This document shows positions 22,901 to 32,457 of a DNA stretch of 63,619 nt, piece after piece (the first letter of the stretch is position 1; the number at the start of each line of letters is the position of its first letter). Below the pieces are notes generated by a model. That model worked only from the letters and a program-made list of their open reading frames with translations, was not told where the DNA came from and searched no databases. The translations under genes were made by a program, and so were the position numbers. The stretch is from Phoronis australis (lineage: Eukaryota > Phoronida > Phoronidae), in contig NMRA01000532.1 in the NCBI GenBank assembly GCA_002633005.1, forward strand, positions 1,782-65,400, given 5' to 3'.

Positions 22901-25599
22901 TCTAATATAGGCTATGCAGCTGCTCTCTGAGTAAGTGAACTTTGTGAATTATTTAAATATTAAGTTATTGGATATTCTATTGATCAGATCCTCAGTGTCA
23001 ATGTTTGGCCAATCCCCTTTAGCATACATATCATCCCCTGTAAACATCCATAAGGAAAAACATCCATACGTAAAAGGAAAAATCCATAAGATCTCTAAAC
23101 TGGATTGCAAGGTGACATTTTATTAATTATTCGGTGAAATAAGACCTGCTCCTACAAGTTACGCCATTGAAAAGATCCTTCCGTTCACGGAGAAATCCAC
23201 TGCTTTATTGCGTCCTGAATTTCCTTACGGGAGACCCCATTCAGAATCTTTTCAGTCACAACTGAAAGTCGCTTTCGAAACAAAACGTTACTTCACAGTT
23301 GTCGGGATTCTCGAAATGCAGTGTGCACATGATCAAAGTGGAAGGAAATCTAGCTACCATGAAATAATGCGCGATTTTATAAGACCGTTTACTGGCTGTT
23401 TGTGCTCTCTGTGGTGTACAGTACATTTGTAAACGTTGACATCATAGGAATTGTTTATAGCTCTGAATTAATATAATTGAAGTTTTTTTTAAAAGAATCG
23501 TACACACGTATACTATTTTATTGATTCAAATCTGTATAAAATACAGACATTCTGAATAGGTTGACATGTTGAATTGTTTCCCATTGGCAGGCACATGGGT
23601 GGAGGCGGGCCTGCCTTCTGCTTGTCACTCGCCTTCGTAGGCTTCTGTACAGCCGTTGTGGAAACATTGGGTCACTTGTTGGGGTGTGTCGTTGGACTCT
23701 ACGTCCCTGTGACAGGTATGTTGAGTTAGCATTGTTAAAGTCATTAGACTCAATGTCGCTGTGACAGGTATGTTGAACTATAGCATTGTGAAAGTCACCG
23801 GACTCTATACATTTATGTGGTAGACATGTTGAACTAGCATGTGGAAAGTGTCCTCTGACCACTTTGTCAGCGTCAAAAGAAATAATAATTTTAGAACTTG
23901 GAATGCAAGCTTACAATTTATGCTTTCTCCTTCTGTGTCAGGCTCATTTCAGATTTTCCACATTTTGACATGACTTTGTTATCCAATGCAGGTATCACTA
24001 TTGTTGCTTTTGGTACCAGTTTGCCAGACACCTTTGCTAGTCGGACGGCCGCATTACAAGATGATGGTGCAGACGCTGCCATTGGCAACATCACAGGTAA
24101 CATTCATTTCAATGCATCAGAGGACTTGCTATGTTTCACCTGTTGATAACACGGTGTTTGTCCAATTTAACACTGCATGGGAAATAGTGATATTAGTGAC
24201 CCAAATTTTGAGGTCGGTACAAGAGGAGTTTAACTCTTTGTCAACCTCCTGACATGCAATTATCAAAACACGACAACAGGTGGAATATAGACCTGCTGCT
24301 GTTTTGTTTTCATGGGGAACTGAATTTCAGTTTGAAGGAGCTTAATTGACTGCATGCGAAAGTAATTTCTGTAAACTCTTTTTTAAATGCATTCATTTTT
24401 TTATCAGTGGAATAGCAGCGCCACAGATTGTGACATTTTTGTCCAATGGGATCAAGTTCTGTAGTAAACATGAGGTTTCATTAGGCCAAAGAAAATGGCA
24501 TAGTTGGTTCTCAATGGTCTGCACCTGACTCAGTTTTAAATTTGTGTCCCATTTTTAAAGAAAAAAATCCTGCCTTACTTTTGCAATTTTCGCTAGCACC
24601 ACCACAGTGTTTTGCATCACCTTTTCGTAATGTAAGATTGAGTCTTGTAAGTTGTCCTGCCTCGTATGTCACAGTCTTTTGTTGATTGATTATAGGTAGT
24701 AATAGTGTCAACGTATTCCTGGGTCTGGGGTTGCCGTGGGTGATGAGTACACTATATTACTATTTCACAAACAAGAACAAGGGTGTCTACACAGTGTCAC
24801 AGGCGAGCCTTCCACAGTCCGTCATTATTTTCACCACATGTGGCACCATCTGTATAATCATGCTGCTGGTTCGGAGAGTGGTGAGTCCTGCTCTTTGGCT
24901 TTATTCTTTAGATGGATTGTTGAGAGCCACGTAATAATTCGGATCTCATTGAAGTGGCAAACACTATTCATGTGAGATATTTTTTCATTTGGTATGATAA
25001 AGCTTTTCATCGTATTGTAAGATTTTTCATGTAAGAGAATTTTTTTCTCCATTTTCACATTTTCATATAATTCTAAAGTTCCGTGCACCTACATGATACA
25101 AATGATGCATGCGTATTGCTGTCATCTCAGTCTGGGTGTCCTACATCTGCTACCTGGCATCATCTTAGTCCTGGCTTACTGCATCATTCTGTATTTGCGT
25201 CTGCTTCTTTATGCCAAGTCACTCGCGGTGTGTAAAATGGAGCAAATGTGTGTCACCAAAAAGATGCTGCCTGTAAATGTTTAACTGCTGCATCCCCTGA
25301 GGTGATTTTAACGTTTTTGTGTTCATTTTGCACCCTGCTCTCTACAAGTATATCTACCGAACAGTTTGAGGATTGTCATGAAATTTGAGGGATGCTCTTT
25401 CGTTTTCTTTGTTGTTACTTCTCTAGACTGTCAAATTTACCGAATTATTATGTGTATTTGTTCACAGGTGATTGGAGGAGAACTAGGGGGATCTAAAGTT
25501 GTCAAGTGGGCGTGCAGTATTGTTCTCCTAATTCTCTGGTTCACATACATTATTATCTCTGCTGCTCTTGCCTATGGGTGGTTCAAGTGGGAAATGTGA
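10827..25599 (+). CDS. NCX: Na+/Ca2+ exchanger (NCX/SLC8/Calx), 3' half of gene, spliced
   Basis: Plasma-membrane antiporter family exchanging Na+ for Ca2+, allosterically controlled by Ca2+ binding to two cytosolic Calx-beta domains. Joining 10827-10926, 11352-11376, 11958-12137, either 14860-15022 or 15292-15454, 19657-19780, 20195-20330, 20705-20795, 21313-21391, 22325-22447, 23591-23715, 23992-24096, 24696-24880 and 25468-25599 keeps one open frame of 521 residues ending in TGA. Order: CBD1, CBD2, acidic linker ending in WGEQF, a membrane segment, alpha-2 ([25 protein letters not shown]), then GGELGG and a final membrane helix. Family members have roughly 900-970 residues, so about 400 (membrane half 1 and alpha-1) are missing upstream. 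All junctions are GT/AG with matching phases. Confidence 0.95.
11352..11376 (+). CDS. NCX: NCX 25-nt microexon in CBD1
   Basis: A tttttcag acceptor and GTGAGT donor enclose 25 nt. It converts the phase 2 end of the preceding exon into the phase 0 start of the next, giving residues ISKSTLKVA. Without it the two flanking exons do not join in frame. It is too short for gene finders that require a minimal exon size. Confidence 0.8.
11443..11560 (+). repeat. Dispersed repeat paired with 14202-14312
   Basis: Both segments contain ggctcaaaaatactcg, then tatgttgctgctcttgaac, a T-run and caatccag/caatccaa with ttccaatgttttacaa. They are two copies of a ~110-bp non-coding repeat in neighbouring introns. 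Confidence 0.75.
11958..12137 (+). CDS. NCX: NCX exon: CBD1 insert and middle strands
   Basis: Sixty codons, phase 0 at both ends, donor GTAAGC. The first ~35 residues ([20 protein letters not shown] onward) are a polar Asn/Thr/Glu-rich insert with no counterpart in the vertebrate loop I recall. The second part, [19 protein letters not shown], is the conserved Calx-beta VDF-x-T-x-GTA segment. Both alternative exons that follow also start in phase 0. Confidence 0.9.
12485..13650 (+). repeat. Intronic repeat family with CCTAGTGGCCA words
   Basis: Recurring modules read gcctcagtatct / tgtatctcc, aaggatcattatgaaaatt, tgtgttcctactgag, then a gtgcc(c)cctagtggcc-attttt word (for example 12952-12973, 13508-13525, 13618-13640). 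Spacing is about 130-290 bp and irregular. No protein is supported; open frames here differ between modules. Confidence 0.6.
13660..14201 (+). repeat. 65-67-bp minisatellite
   Basis: The word catctgtcta starts at 13841, 13906, 13971, 14036, 14103 and 14170, giving periods of 65, 65, 65, 67 and 67. Units contain tcattattcactaagtatcc and aactaacaaaccactc. Weaker, older units extend left to about 13680 and right past 14300. It lies in the intron before alternative exon A. Confidence 0.92.
14202..14859 (+). other. Intron upstream of alternative exon A
   Basis: Contains the second copy of the 11443-type repeat (14202-14312), more degraded minisatellite to about 14410, then sequence with no recognised feature. 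The last bases before exon A, gagattccactgttttag, form a rather weak pyrimidine tract. Confidence 0.6.
14860..15022 (+). CDS. NCX: NCX alternative exon A (C-terminal half of CBD1)
   Basis: The acceptor is ccactgttttag and the donor GTAGGT; 163 nt, phase 0 in, phase 1 out. It encodes 54 residues beginning [20 protein letters not shown] and ending in the Ca2+-binding DDD. It is homologous to 15292-15454: 32 of 54 residues are identical, with the same length and phases. The acidic loop after the conserved Asp reads HQWEGDN, keeping a glutamate where vertebrate CBD1 has a ligand Glu. Mutual exclusivity with exon B is inferred from phase arithmetic. Confidence 0.88.
15292..15454 (+). CDS. NCX: NCX alternative exon B (C-terminal half of CBD1)
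   Basis: The acceptor is ttcatttta(g) and the donor GTAAGA; 163 nt, phase 0 in, phase 1 out. It encodes 54 residues beginning [20 protein letters not shown] and ending in DDD. It lies 269 bases downstream of exon A and can replace it exactly. Its loop reads LNFHNNV, with His at the glutamate position kept in exon A and no acidic residue in the loop, so weaker or altered Ca2+ binding is predicted. The shared core EFYVILKNP is identical. Confidence 0.9.
15455..17689 (+). other. Intron after alternative exon B; nothing recognised
   Basis: No Calx-beta-like reading frame was seen between exon B and 19657, and the splice phases need none. I see no tandem repeat or inverted-repeat element in this part. 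Confidence 0.5.
17690..18970 (+). repeat. Second block of CCTAGTGGCCA-type intronic repeats
   Basis: Contains ttttatgcgcctacgatatatgg, gcttctgtatctccaaaacc, atgaaattttgc and several gtgcc-x-c-tagtggcca/cctactagccattttt words (17866, 17958, 17990, 18230). It is the same family as 12485-13650. Non-coding. Confidence 0.6.
19396..19408 (-). promoter_or_regulatory. Perfect DR1-type nuclear receptor half-site pair
   Basis: The minus strand reads AGGTCAAAGGTCA, two exact AGGTCA half-sites one base apart. This is the class bound by RXR/HNF4/COUP-TF family receptors (established knowledge). It lies in the intron 249 bases before the CBD2 exon. Function is inference only. Confidence 0.4.
19657..19780 (+). 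CDS. NCX: NCX exon: start of CBD2
   Basis: The acceptor ctctttttcag and donor GTAAGT enclose 124 nt, phase 1 in and phase 2 out. It starts [20 protein letters not shown], the equivalent of the family's GIFTFEEP motif that opens CBD2. It accepts the single G left over by either alternative exon. Skipping both alternative exons would shift it to a frame that stops at codon 25. Confidence 0.92.
20195..20330 (+). CDS. NCX: NCX exon: CBD2 middle
   Basis: The acceptor is ttccaccaacag and the donor is the weak GTATAA; phase 2 in, phase 0 out. It encodes [20 protein letters not shown] then [20 protein letters not shown], matching the family's DG-x-A-x-GG and GELEF segments. Where vertebrate CBD2 has a run of acidic residues after the KTISVKV strand, this exon has NKALTTK. 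Confidence 0.9.
20705..20795 (+). CDS. NCX: NCX exon: end of CBD2
   Basis: The acceptor ttgttttcag and donor GTGGGA enclose 91 nt, phase 0 in and phase 1 out. It encodes [20 protein letters not shown] then [10 protein letters not shown]. This is the last pair of strands of CBD2, ending in VVNLTQ where CBD1 has IxDDD. No acidic ligand triplet is present. Confidence 0.9.
20831..20956 (+). repeat. 42-bp tandem repeat, 3 units
   Basis: Three exact-length units begin ctttgtttcttgctttaca at 20831, 20873 and 20915. They start 35 bases after the donor of the CBD2-end exon. Open reading across them follows from 42 being a multiple of three; it is intron. Confidence 0.95.
21313..21391 (+). CDS. NCX: NCX exon: acidic linker after CBD2
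   Basis: The acceptor ctactattccag and donor GTATGT enclose 79 nt, phase 1 in and phase 2 out. It encodes [20 protein letters not shown] followed by WGEQFRK, the equivalent of the vertebrate SWREQF motif just before the second membrane half. Confidence 0.92.
21414..21568 (+). repeat. 27-bp AT-rich tandem repeat, about 6 units
   Basis: Units start with ttattccaagtgttatttta at 21414, 21441, 21468, 21494, 21521 and 21548. The array begins 22 bases after the GTATGT donor of the acidic-linker exon. Confidence 0.9.
21569..22324 (+). other. Intron; nothing recognised
   Basis: No exon needed by the phases, no repeat or element identified. A minus-strand open frame at 21670-21933 shows no known motif. 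Confidence 0.4.
22325..22447 (+). CDS. NCX: NCX exon: acidic stretch and first membrane segment of second half
   Basis: The acceptor cttgttcag and donor GTGAGT enclose 123 nt, phase 2 to phase 2. It encodes [20 protein letters not shown] then [20 protein letters not shown], matching the family's DYVMHFL-x-x-FWKVLFAFVPPT segment. Confidence 0.94.
22448..23590 (+). other. Intron; nothing recognised
   Basis: The flanking exons join directly in phase 2. Open frames at 22935-23126 and 23208-23432 have no recognisable motif and no matching neighbours. Confidence 0.4.
23591..23715 (+). CDS. NCX: NCX exon: membrane segment before alpha-2
   Basis: The acceptor ttcccattggcag and donor GTATGT enclose 125 nt, phase 2 in and phase 1 out. 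It encodes [20 protein letters not shown] then [20 protein letters not shown]. It replaces the usual W-N-G-W-A-C-F with GGGGPAFC. Its last bases and donor are duplicated just downstream. Confidence 0.92.
23690..23830 (+). repeat. ~52-bp tandem duplication across an exon/intron boundary
   Basis: The word gacaggtatgttga containing the real donor (23716) recurs with its donor at 23768. A third, weaker copy (gtagacatgttgaact) is near 23820. The surrounding gactctac / gactcaat / gactctat words repeat as well. Confidence 0.85.
23992..24096 (+). CDS. NCX: NCX exon: alpha-2 repeat core
   Basis: 105 nt, phase 1 to phase 1, donor GTAACA. It encodes [20 protein letters not shown] then [15 protein letters not shown]. 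This contains the alpha-2 signature GTS-x-PDTFAS with the conserved Asp that coordinates transported ions, and the start of the IGN-x-TGSN motif. Confidence 0.96.
24097..24695 (+). other. Intron between alpha-2 exons; nothing recognised
   Basis: The exons on both sides join in phase 1. No further feature was seen. Confidence 0.4.
24696..24880 (+). CDS. NCX: NCX exon: end of alpha-2 and next two membrane segments
   Basis: 185 nt, phase 1 in and phase 0 out, donor GTGAGT. It encodes [20 protein letters not shown], a short loop [20 protein letters not shown], then helix [20 protein letters not shown]. It completes [11 protein letters not shown] of alpha-2. Confidence 0.95.
25290..25440 (+). repeat. 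Fragment of the dispersed intronic repeat
   Basis: Carries tgcatcccctgaggtgattttaacg, tatctaccgaacag and gaggattgtcatgaaatttg in the order seen in the 12485 and 17690 blocks. It lies in the last intron of the exchanger. Confidence 0.5.
25468..25599 (+). CDS. NCX: NCX terminal exon
   Basis: The acceptor tttgttcacag is followed by [20 protein letters not shown] and a final hydrophobic helix, ending FKWEM then TGA at 25597-25599. The GGELGG motif before the last helix is family-typical. Confidence 0.96.
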   Translation: MIGGELGGSKVVKWACSIVLLILWFTYIIISAALAYGWFKWEM

Positions 25600-25778
25600 A
25601 ATGGCACCTGAATTCATGACAGTGTTATATGAAGGACCAAAGCTATAATGTCACGTGTCGACCTGGCTGCTCTCCACCCGTCCACATATGAAGCAAACGC
25701 CGCTACTTGAATCCATTGTGTTACGTAGTGACTTCTGTAGAGCCCAGGAATGCTGGACATGGGGAAAATGTCTTCAGA

Positions 25779-25784
25779 AATAAA
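25779..25784 (+). terminator. Proximal polyadenylation signal AATAAA
   Basis: First AATAAA downstream of the exchanger stop codon, 180 bases after it. Use is inferred. Confidence 0.35.
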
Positions 25785-28700
25785 AAGAGGTGAACTCTGT
25801 GAAGTCTGAAGAATTTCAAAGATATCTTGTTTGACATTGTAAAACAAGGAACATGGTGGACAAAACTGCTGGCATCTGTGAAAATGTGAAGTATTTATGT
25901 GAAGCCAATCAAGGATGACAGGCTGTCAGGAGCAGTTTATGAATCAATGCCTGAGACATGTCAACCAATCTTGTCGATTGAAAAACAATGGCCAAGTGTG
26001 ATTGGTTGATTTTTTAGGGAAACCAATGTTATTATAAATTCAGCAGGCAGTCGTGTAGGCCCTGCATCAACACGATGTTGAATTTGGCTAGCAATATACA
26101 GGTGTTGGGGCCTATTATCGACTCGCACATAAACATGCAGCTGTGTGCGTGTCACTTGAAAGTAGCTGAATGTGTATTTATATTTTTATAGAAACAATTC
26201 TGAATCTCTTAACGATACTCTTTCCGCTTCATTTCAGTTAAGTTTCGCAAAATGACTTTTACCACAAACCAATTAACTTTAAGCGGATTCCCGAATCATA
26301 CTCATCCAACACGTTATCAAAATTACTTAAATTAAATATGAAATTTCCAAAATAACTTTTGATTTTCTGACTGTTCACCAACAAAATGACACGTTTGAAG
26401 AAATTGAACTTCATATTTTATGAAATACCAATAAAAAGCTTAAATACAAGAAAGGTTGTAATTACCTAATATGGTTCTGTTTCAGTGATGTCTCTTCTAA
26501 AATGAAACTCTTTACTGTTCTAAACTCATGAAAATGACGGAAAGAATATCTTTATACTATGTGTTCTTGACTTGTGGTCACTGTGTTGTATAAAAGGTAT
26601 AGTACACCCATTGTCGGGAGCTGGTTACACTTACTCTGTCCCGGCCGTTTAGGCTGTGAAAATTCAAGAGATTCTCCGAAGGATGACTATTTCATCAATC
26701 AAAACTTCTATGGCCATCATACATCTGTTTATAACCATCGATATTAACGTCTTGTGCTTACTCTAAACTGGTCCTCTTAGCTGGAATTAATGTGGATCTG
26801 GGTTCGTATTGTTGACATTTTACCAAGTGAGATGTATCATTCAATGTACTTATGTAACACTCCCTATTATAACATTAGTTAGCTGTGAAATAGGGTGAAT
26901 ATTTTATGTTGTGAATGGTTCTTGTATTGTTATTTCATTCCAAGTTTCAGTGGCTTAGTCGAAAGGAACCATGTTTCAATATCTTGAAACCTGAAACATG
27001 GCACCTCGAATATGGTTCCAGGTTGCTAGAACCGATTCATTCCAATCTTAATCTGTGACATTGCAAAGTGAAAACTGCAACCTACAGTGCATATTTCCGG
27101 TCTTGTTCATGCTGAAACCTGCAACTAATCGCACTGATTTTCAATTCATTTAGGCAATAGCATTTAAGCTTGATGTGACATCATTAATACTATTTTGATT
27201 AATGGACCATGGTTTATAATTTGGTTCTTTCGCAAGTCGGGCACCTTTGAAGGAGGGCGGAAAGGGCCATGGCACAATTGGTCAATATAATCACTTTCTA
27301 ACAATGAAAACAAACAGAATTACAGCAAGCATCCATGGTCCACTTTAAGAGATTTAGGTCACTGGAACCTGTGACATCACCATTAAACCAGGTCAAAGGT
27401 TTCAAGAAAATGAAACCGTTGGAAATATGCTAAGTTGCTGTAACCATGACTGAAAAAACAATACACATATCAAGAATCAATGGTAATATTCAGAATCTCA
27501 GCTGGGGCTCACTTCACAAAGTTGTTTTTGTAAAAGTTTACGTGTCCATTCTGCAGTGATATAGACCAGGGCTTTGTTGATAACCTCCGATTATAACGAC
27601 AACTTTTCATGCCTGTCTTGGTCGCTAAGAATTTGTATCCCTGAGGACTAAGGTATGACAAACCTAACTTACTGTGAAATGGCCGCAGACTTTTCCTTGA
27701 GGAAGTTTAATAGAATTACTTAAATAATATTTAATAATTCATTGTTAGTGATGTGAAGCATACATATATTATTTCAGTTTTAGCACACTAACTCGTCAGG
27801 TGTCTGTTTTTTTTTCTGATTCGTTGTACAGTAGAGGCTAAATTGCCTTTATTCGAGGCACTTTTACTGATTATGTCTTAACCAGTTTATTGTAACGTAT
27901 TTTGAATCTCATTTTAGCAGGGTTGTTTTTACCTTTGGATAATGAGCACAATCATAAATTTGAAAAAACGACCAAAAACTACTGACTCACTGGTGGGTCT
28001 AAATGTTTTGTTACTTCGGCATAGGAAGTGTTGTGATACTGGTACTCCTTTCTGAGATGGGATAGTTTTTGGAAGTCTCCAATGTCAACATTACCCAACA
28101 ATTCTGTGAAGTCTCAAGTAGTGGCCAACCGTTCTGTGATAACATTTAATATTGAGAAAGCTTTATTTTTATTTTGTGCTGTAGATACTTGTAAATATCG
28201 ATTTTAACTCGACAACAGTGTATTTTACTTTAATTGTAAATTTACGACTATGCTCAGTAGTTTCTCAACAGATATCGCGACTGAACCACTGACACCTGAA
28301 AATATTTTTTTCACTTTATTTGTATCACCTTGTTTAGTGCTGCTCAGTTCATTTTCTTTTTAGCGATTTTTAATGTTGATAAAATACATTTACAATTTGA
28401 ACCTTTTATTTCTTATGGCAACGTTTCTTCTGACAGATTTGAATTGGATGTTAATAGATTGCCAGATAGAATCTTTTCATCAGAAATTCCTTATGTGCCC
28501 AGGCAGTACCATCTGTGCACATTCATAACTATGGCCTGCAGTTTAGCTTATAACGTCTAAAATTACTCGACTCAGGTGGGCAACATTATGTGTGCACAGT
28601 TCAGGTCTTGTAATTTTCCTCTTTTATGTGGATTTCCTGTTATTTGATTTCCAGTTTTCTCTTTTATGGACTCTTTTTATCATTACTTGACTTTATTGAT

Positions 28701-28857
28701 GCAAAAACGTTTATTTCAGTTAAATTTTACAATACAAACAATCTTTCTATCACATAAGCCTATTTATTTATGGAACTATACCTGACCTGGAATTTTTTTT
28801 CTTTTTTGTCATTGGTCATTCGAAGCCTTTAGGGTAAGAAGTATTGACTGACCTTTA

Positions 28858-28981
28858 TATCATTTGGTATTGTTTAAAGCCGTATTATACCTGTGTTTTC
28901 TTATCATTTGATATTGTTTAAAGCCATATTATACCTGTGTTTTCATATCATGTGATATTGCTTAAAGCTGTATTATACCCG
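28858..28981 (+). repeat. 44-bp tandem repeat, 3 units
   Basis: Units start tatcatttggtattg at 28858, tatcatttgatattg at 28902 and tatcatgtgatattg at 28946. Each is followed by aaagc(c/t)(g/a)tattatacc. It lies in the presumed 3' UTR. Confidence 0.92.
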
Positions 28982-30413
28982 TTTTGATTTAGTCCACTTA
29001 TCTTTACAAAATTGGTCTTGCATTGTTCCTTACTCGTGTGATCTCTGTACTCGGGAAGAATTTTCAGGGTGTTATTTCTTCTGATTAAGCTGATGACATG
29101 TCTCAAGACATAACAATTTGTCAACTTTTTCCCAGTCCTGAGGTCACCTCTAATTTGACTGGAACTATTTGACCCCAATTTCATAAGAGAAGTGGCCTAA
29201 GTCAAACCTTGTTTTTTTGACAGAGAGCGCAGGTTTAATGCTGCTTTTACTCATACAGGCAATGCTATTTGTGGCCTTCACAAGTATTGACTGTCACTTA
29301 AAAACTGTCTTCTTGAATGCTGGGTGTGTTGCCATCTTTTCAGGTTGCTTTCTGGGCGAATGTTTAAAAACCATGAAATTGCACTTGACCATGGCTTACA
29401 TGTGTAATTCCCGTAGTCTCCACGAGTGTCACTGTAAAAGCATGTTACCTCTTCACCTGTGTATTATACACCAAGACATTAATGTCAGAAAGTTTTATAT
29501 TCATAATTATTTGTAGTTTCTGTTAAGTTTGCCACCTATTCACCAAATTATCTGGTCATATGTTTAGAGTTATGTTGTTCTTGAAGTTTTTGTTTGTATT
29601 TTCTTTTTAAGTCACACAAACATGTACTTTTGTCGTAATCTCGTCTTTGATGCTCATTGAATCAAAAATCCTATGTTCCAATATCACGTATATTTAAGCT
29701 GTTGTTTTTTGAAAGTTATAGACGACATCCCCATACTGTTAAGACGGTACGTTTTGTAACAATAGTTCTTTTTCAAACTGGCTTTGCTTTACGTGGGCTG
29801 TGTTTCATGAACAGTAACTTAAACTCGTAAGGCAGAAGTTTGGTCGTACACTACCACTTCACAATTTTCAAATATAAGTTAAGCCCTGTAATTTTTAACA
29901 CATAATTGCCTGGAAATAGTTTGTACAAACATTCTCAATAAGTAAGTCAATTATGGGTTTCTTCTCAAATAATTTATTCGTTTCCTAAAATGAGTTTTAA
30001 TTATTTTTCAGAAATTGTTATGCGATATGTTAGACCAAATTTCTGTCTTAGGGCACTTTTCATGAAACATTTACCCTGAGCGATTCTCTTTATTCGTCTT
30101 AGGCATGTATGCAAATTGTATGTTGGTCTACATCTGAATTTCGTCTATTTCTGTTTCGTAACAGTACGGCTATCGGAAATAACATTTCGTCTACGCCAGT
30201 GATCTGTTAAACAGGGTTTTTGTATCTACTTGTGACAGTTCGAGACTTGCATGTGATCTAGTTTACTTTTGTTGGAGATCACGTTTTCATTTTGTTATCC
30301 TGTTAGGCATAAAGGTTTTGTACGTTTGTAGGTTGCAGATTGCAGCGCTGAATGTGTTTGACGGTTGAACAATGAAATTGTACATAATTCGAGTGATGGT
30401 GTGTTAAAATGAG

Positions 30414-30419
30414 AATAAA
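30414..30419 (+). terminator. Distal polyadenylation signal AATAAA
   Basis: gagaataaagattcac near the end of the presumed 3' UTR, ahead of the transposon-rich stretch that starts at 30645. Confidence 0.35.
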
Positions 30420-30644
30420 GATTCACAATGCCCCGATTTGTGTGAGGTTTCATTTTATACTTGTTATGAGACTTTCTCTAAAACAACTTGTATTCACTAC
30501 TTGTTCACTTTGGTTGCGTTGCTAAACTGATCGTTTTACGTTGTTGTTTAGAACACAATGCCTCGTTTTCATGTAAATTTTAACAACGAAAACGTGAGAG
30601 CGCGCGTGTTCCAAAGATGCAGAACCAATGTTTGTTTAGACACT

Positions 30645-30896
30645 CAGTGGCGGATCTAGGATATCATAAGAGTGGGGGGGCAACTTGTTGTCTGGGGCAA
30701 CCGCTCAAAGCACGGGGGGCTCGAACTTTCGGGTTAGCGGAGCTTCAGATAAAAATCAAATCGGAGGACTAAAATTTTGTTCCAGTCGCAAGTTAATTAC
30801 CGTGTGTGTGAATAAAGTCAATATTTCCTAACGCTCTTGCTGTTTTATTTTTTCTGCGGCAGCCAAGGCCCCCCCTTCCCCTTAAGTCCGCCTATG
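30645..30896. mobile_element. Non-autonomous element with CAGTGGCGGATCTAGG end
   Basis: Left end CAGTGGCGGATCTAGG, right end CTTAAGTCCGCCTATG (imperfect inverted repeat). The interior begins with a G-run and ends with a C-run. No coding sequence. Confidence 0.65.
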
Positions 30897-31757
30897 GATA
30901 CAACACCTCGCTTTCAACCAAAGATGGTGAATTTGTGGTAAGGCCTAGGGTTGAGTGAATTCAAAGATTCTAGCGGAGCCCGCGATAAGGATAACAATAT
31001 GCTAGGAAGAAAAGCACCCAACTTGTCAATGAGACGACAATTACAGCGACGCTGTAATAGAGATGGTATGTTCTTTCCATCTGGGCTAGTTGGAAACAAA
31101 CAAAAAGCCAATTTTTGTTTTAGTTTTTTAGTCGTACAGAAAACTGACAAGGAAATGTTATTTCAAATCACCAGCATCCCACGAATTTGCGCCCAAAGCA
31201 CCTCATAAAGGGCTAAGCACAAAAGTGGGCAAAATTTACCACATCTTTGCACTCCAATTTCGGTGGGAAACCATTTTAAAAGCGTAAAGATTGTCTTCTG
31301 ATAGAGAGGTTAAATTTTTACAAACATATTATTAACAGTTTTTCTCTACCTCTAATTTGCACCGTTTTAAAAGTGCTTTACTTACTTTACCTATGTGAAT
31401 CAAAAATGGGCTATTTTGGGTCAAAATGTTGATGATGCTCTTTAAAAATACTGGCCCGAATAATTTGCAATAAAACCTTTTGAAAGAAAAATTACCAAGA
31501 TGTATGAACACGCATTTTTAAAGATCTGAGTCGGTGATCCTAGAATCGACCGCGTAGAATGGCAGTTAACAATGGTAAGAAAATCCACAGTTAAAGCGTA
31601 CAACGCAAATTTATCACCGTCAGTGAGTCCTCATGAAACACTTTTTTCCCATCTGAAATGTTCCACAATATGAATGAATTTCTTTGCCCACCGTTTTCTT
31701 TCCTTGCCCAACTACTGCCAAGCCGCCTTGTACAGTTATACTTGTGCTATGAAAATA

Positions 31758-32456
31758 ACCGCGGCACCAGAAGCAATCTGTCACACGAATAAAGCTCACA
31801 GTTGATGTGATTTTGTCAGTCGTCTATGAATGGGCTCATGCTGGGGACTTATTCTTGTCACGTGACTTTTGTATTTCCCGCCAATGAGATTCAACTGAAT
31901 TGCTATTTCGAACCACACTGCTATTGAGACAAGAGAGATTGACACGTGCGATTACTTCTGCGATATACGAAACCTATATATATTGTGAAACCTTTATTAC
32001 TACTGCTACGAGATCTATACAATATATTGTGTGGAGTGCCTGAACAAGTGAGAATGCTTTTCATAGATTTCCTCAACAGCTTTAATTTGTGGATCCATCA
32101 CAAAGTAAGTACTCTGCTTTTATCATGTGTTAAGTCACAGGCACCTTTAAGTAGCCCTCGATCATATACTGTAATAAAGAGAAAGTCTCTTTATTTAGTG
32201 TATAGTTGAGGGCTGATCAAAAGTGCCTGTGGTTAAGCGTTATGTTTTTTCGAACACGGTTGCCAGGCAAACACTAATAATTGAAAACAAAAAGCATAAC
32301 GACACAGGTCATGAGGCTTTGTGTATTTGGGATGTGACCATCAATAATCGTCCATTTAGATGAGCAAAAATAAAAAGTTTGGTAAGGATAGAAAAAGCCC
32401 GACGAGGAAAGATGTCATTCAAGTGAGACACTTTTGAAATGTGTGATTGCATTTTG
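31758..32456 (+). repeat. ~0.7 kb segment, first copy, ends at an N
   Basis: Starts accgcggcaccagaagc and ends gtgattgcattttg immediately before the N at 32457. The same start follows the N and the same end word is at 33136. It differs from the second copy by point changes and a short indel near 31886. This layout is what two unmerged contig ends from different haplotypes look like. Confidence 0.85.
32136..32231. mobile_element. 96-bp hairpin element, first copy
   Basis: CACAGGCACCTTTAAGTAGC at the left pairs with the right end GTGCCTGTG, and the arms stay complementary to a central AATAAAGAGA/TCTCTTTATT. TTAA words flank both sides. It is a nearly complete palindrome without coding capacity, hence MITE-like. 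Confidence 0.75.
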
Positions 32457-32457
32457 N

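Larger units (their letters stand above)
25600..30440 (+). other. NCX: Probable long 3' UTR of NCX
   Basis: After the TGA there is no further supported coding sequence. AATAAA signals occur at 25779, 26430 and 30414; the last is followed closely by a break to different sequence. Open frames here are short and without motifs. The extent is a guess and needs transcript data. Confidence 0.4.

Noticed and set aside
25093-25284. Hydrophobic frame in the last exchanger intron
   Set aside because: The flanking exons already join in phase 0 with family-typical sequence, and no splice sites bracket it convincingly.
27391-27404. Second possible DR1 site (aggtcaaaggttt)
   Set aside because: The second half-site deviates at two positions, which is common by chance.
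31946-32209. 87-residue open frame occurring twice (also 32623-32895)
   Set aside because: Its two occurrences are the probable unmerged haplotype overlap, and its end runs into the palindromic element, so repetition is not evidence of selection.
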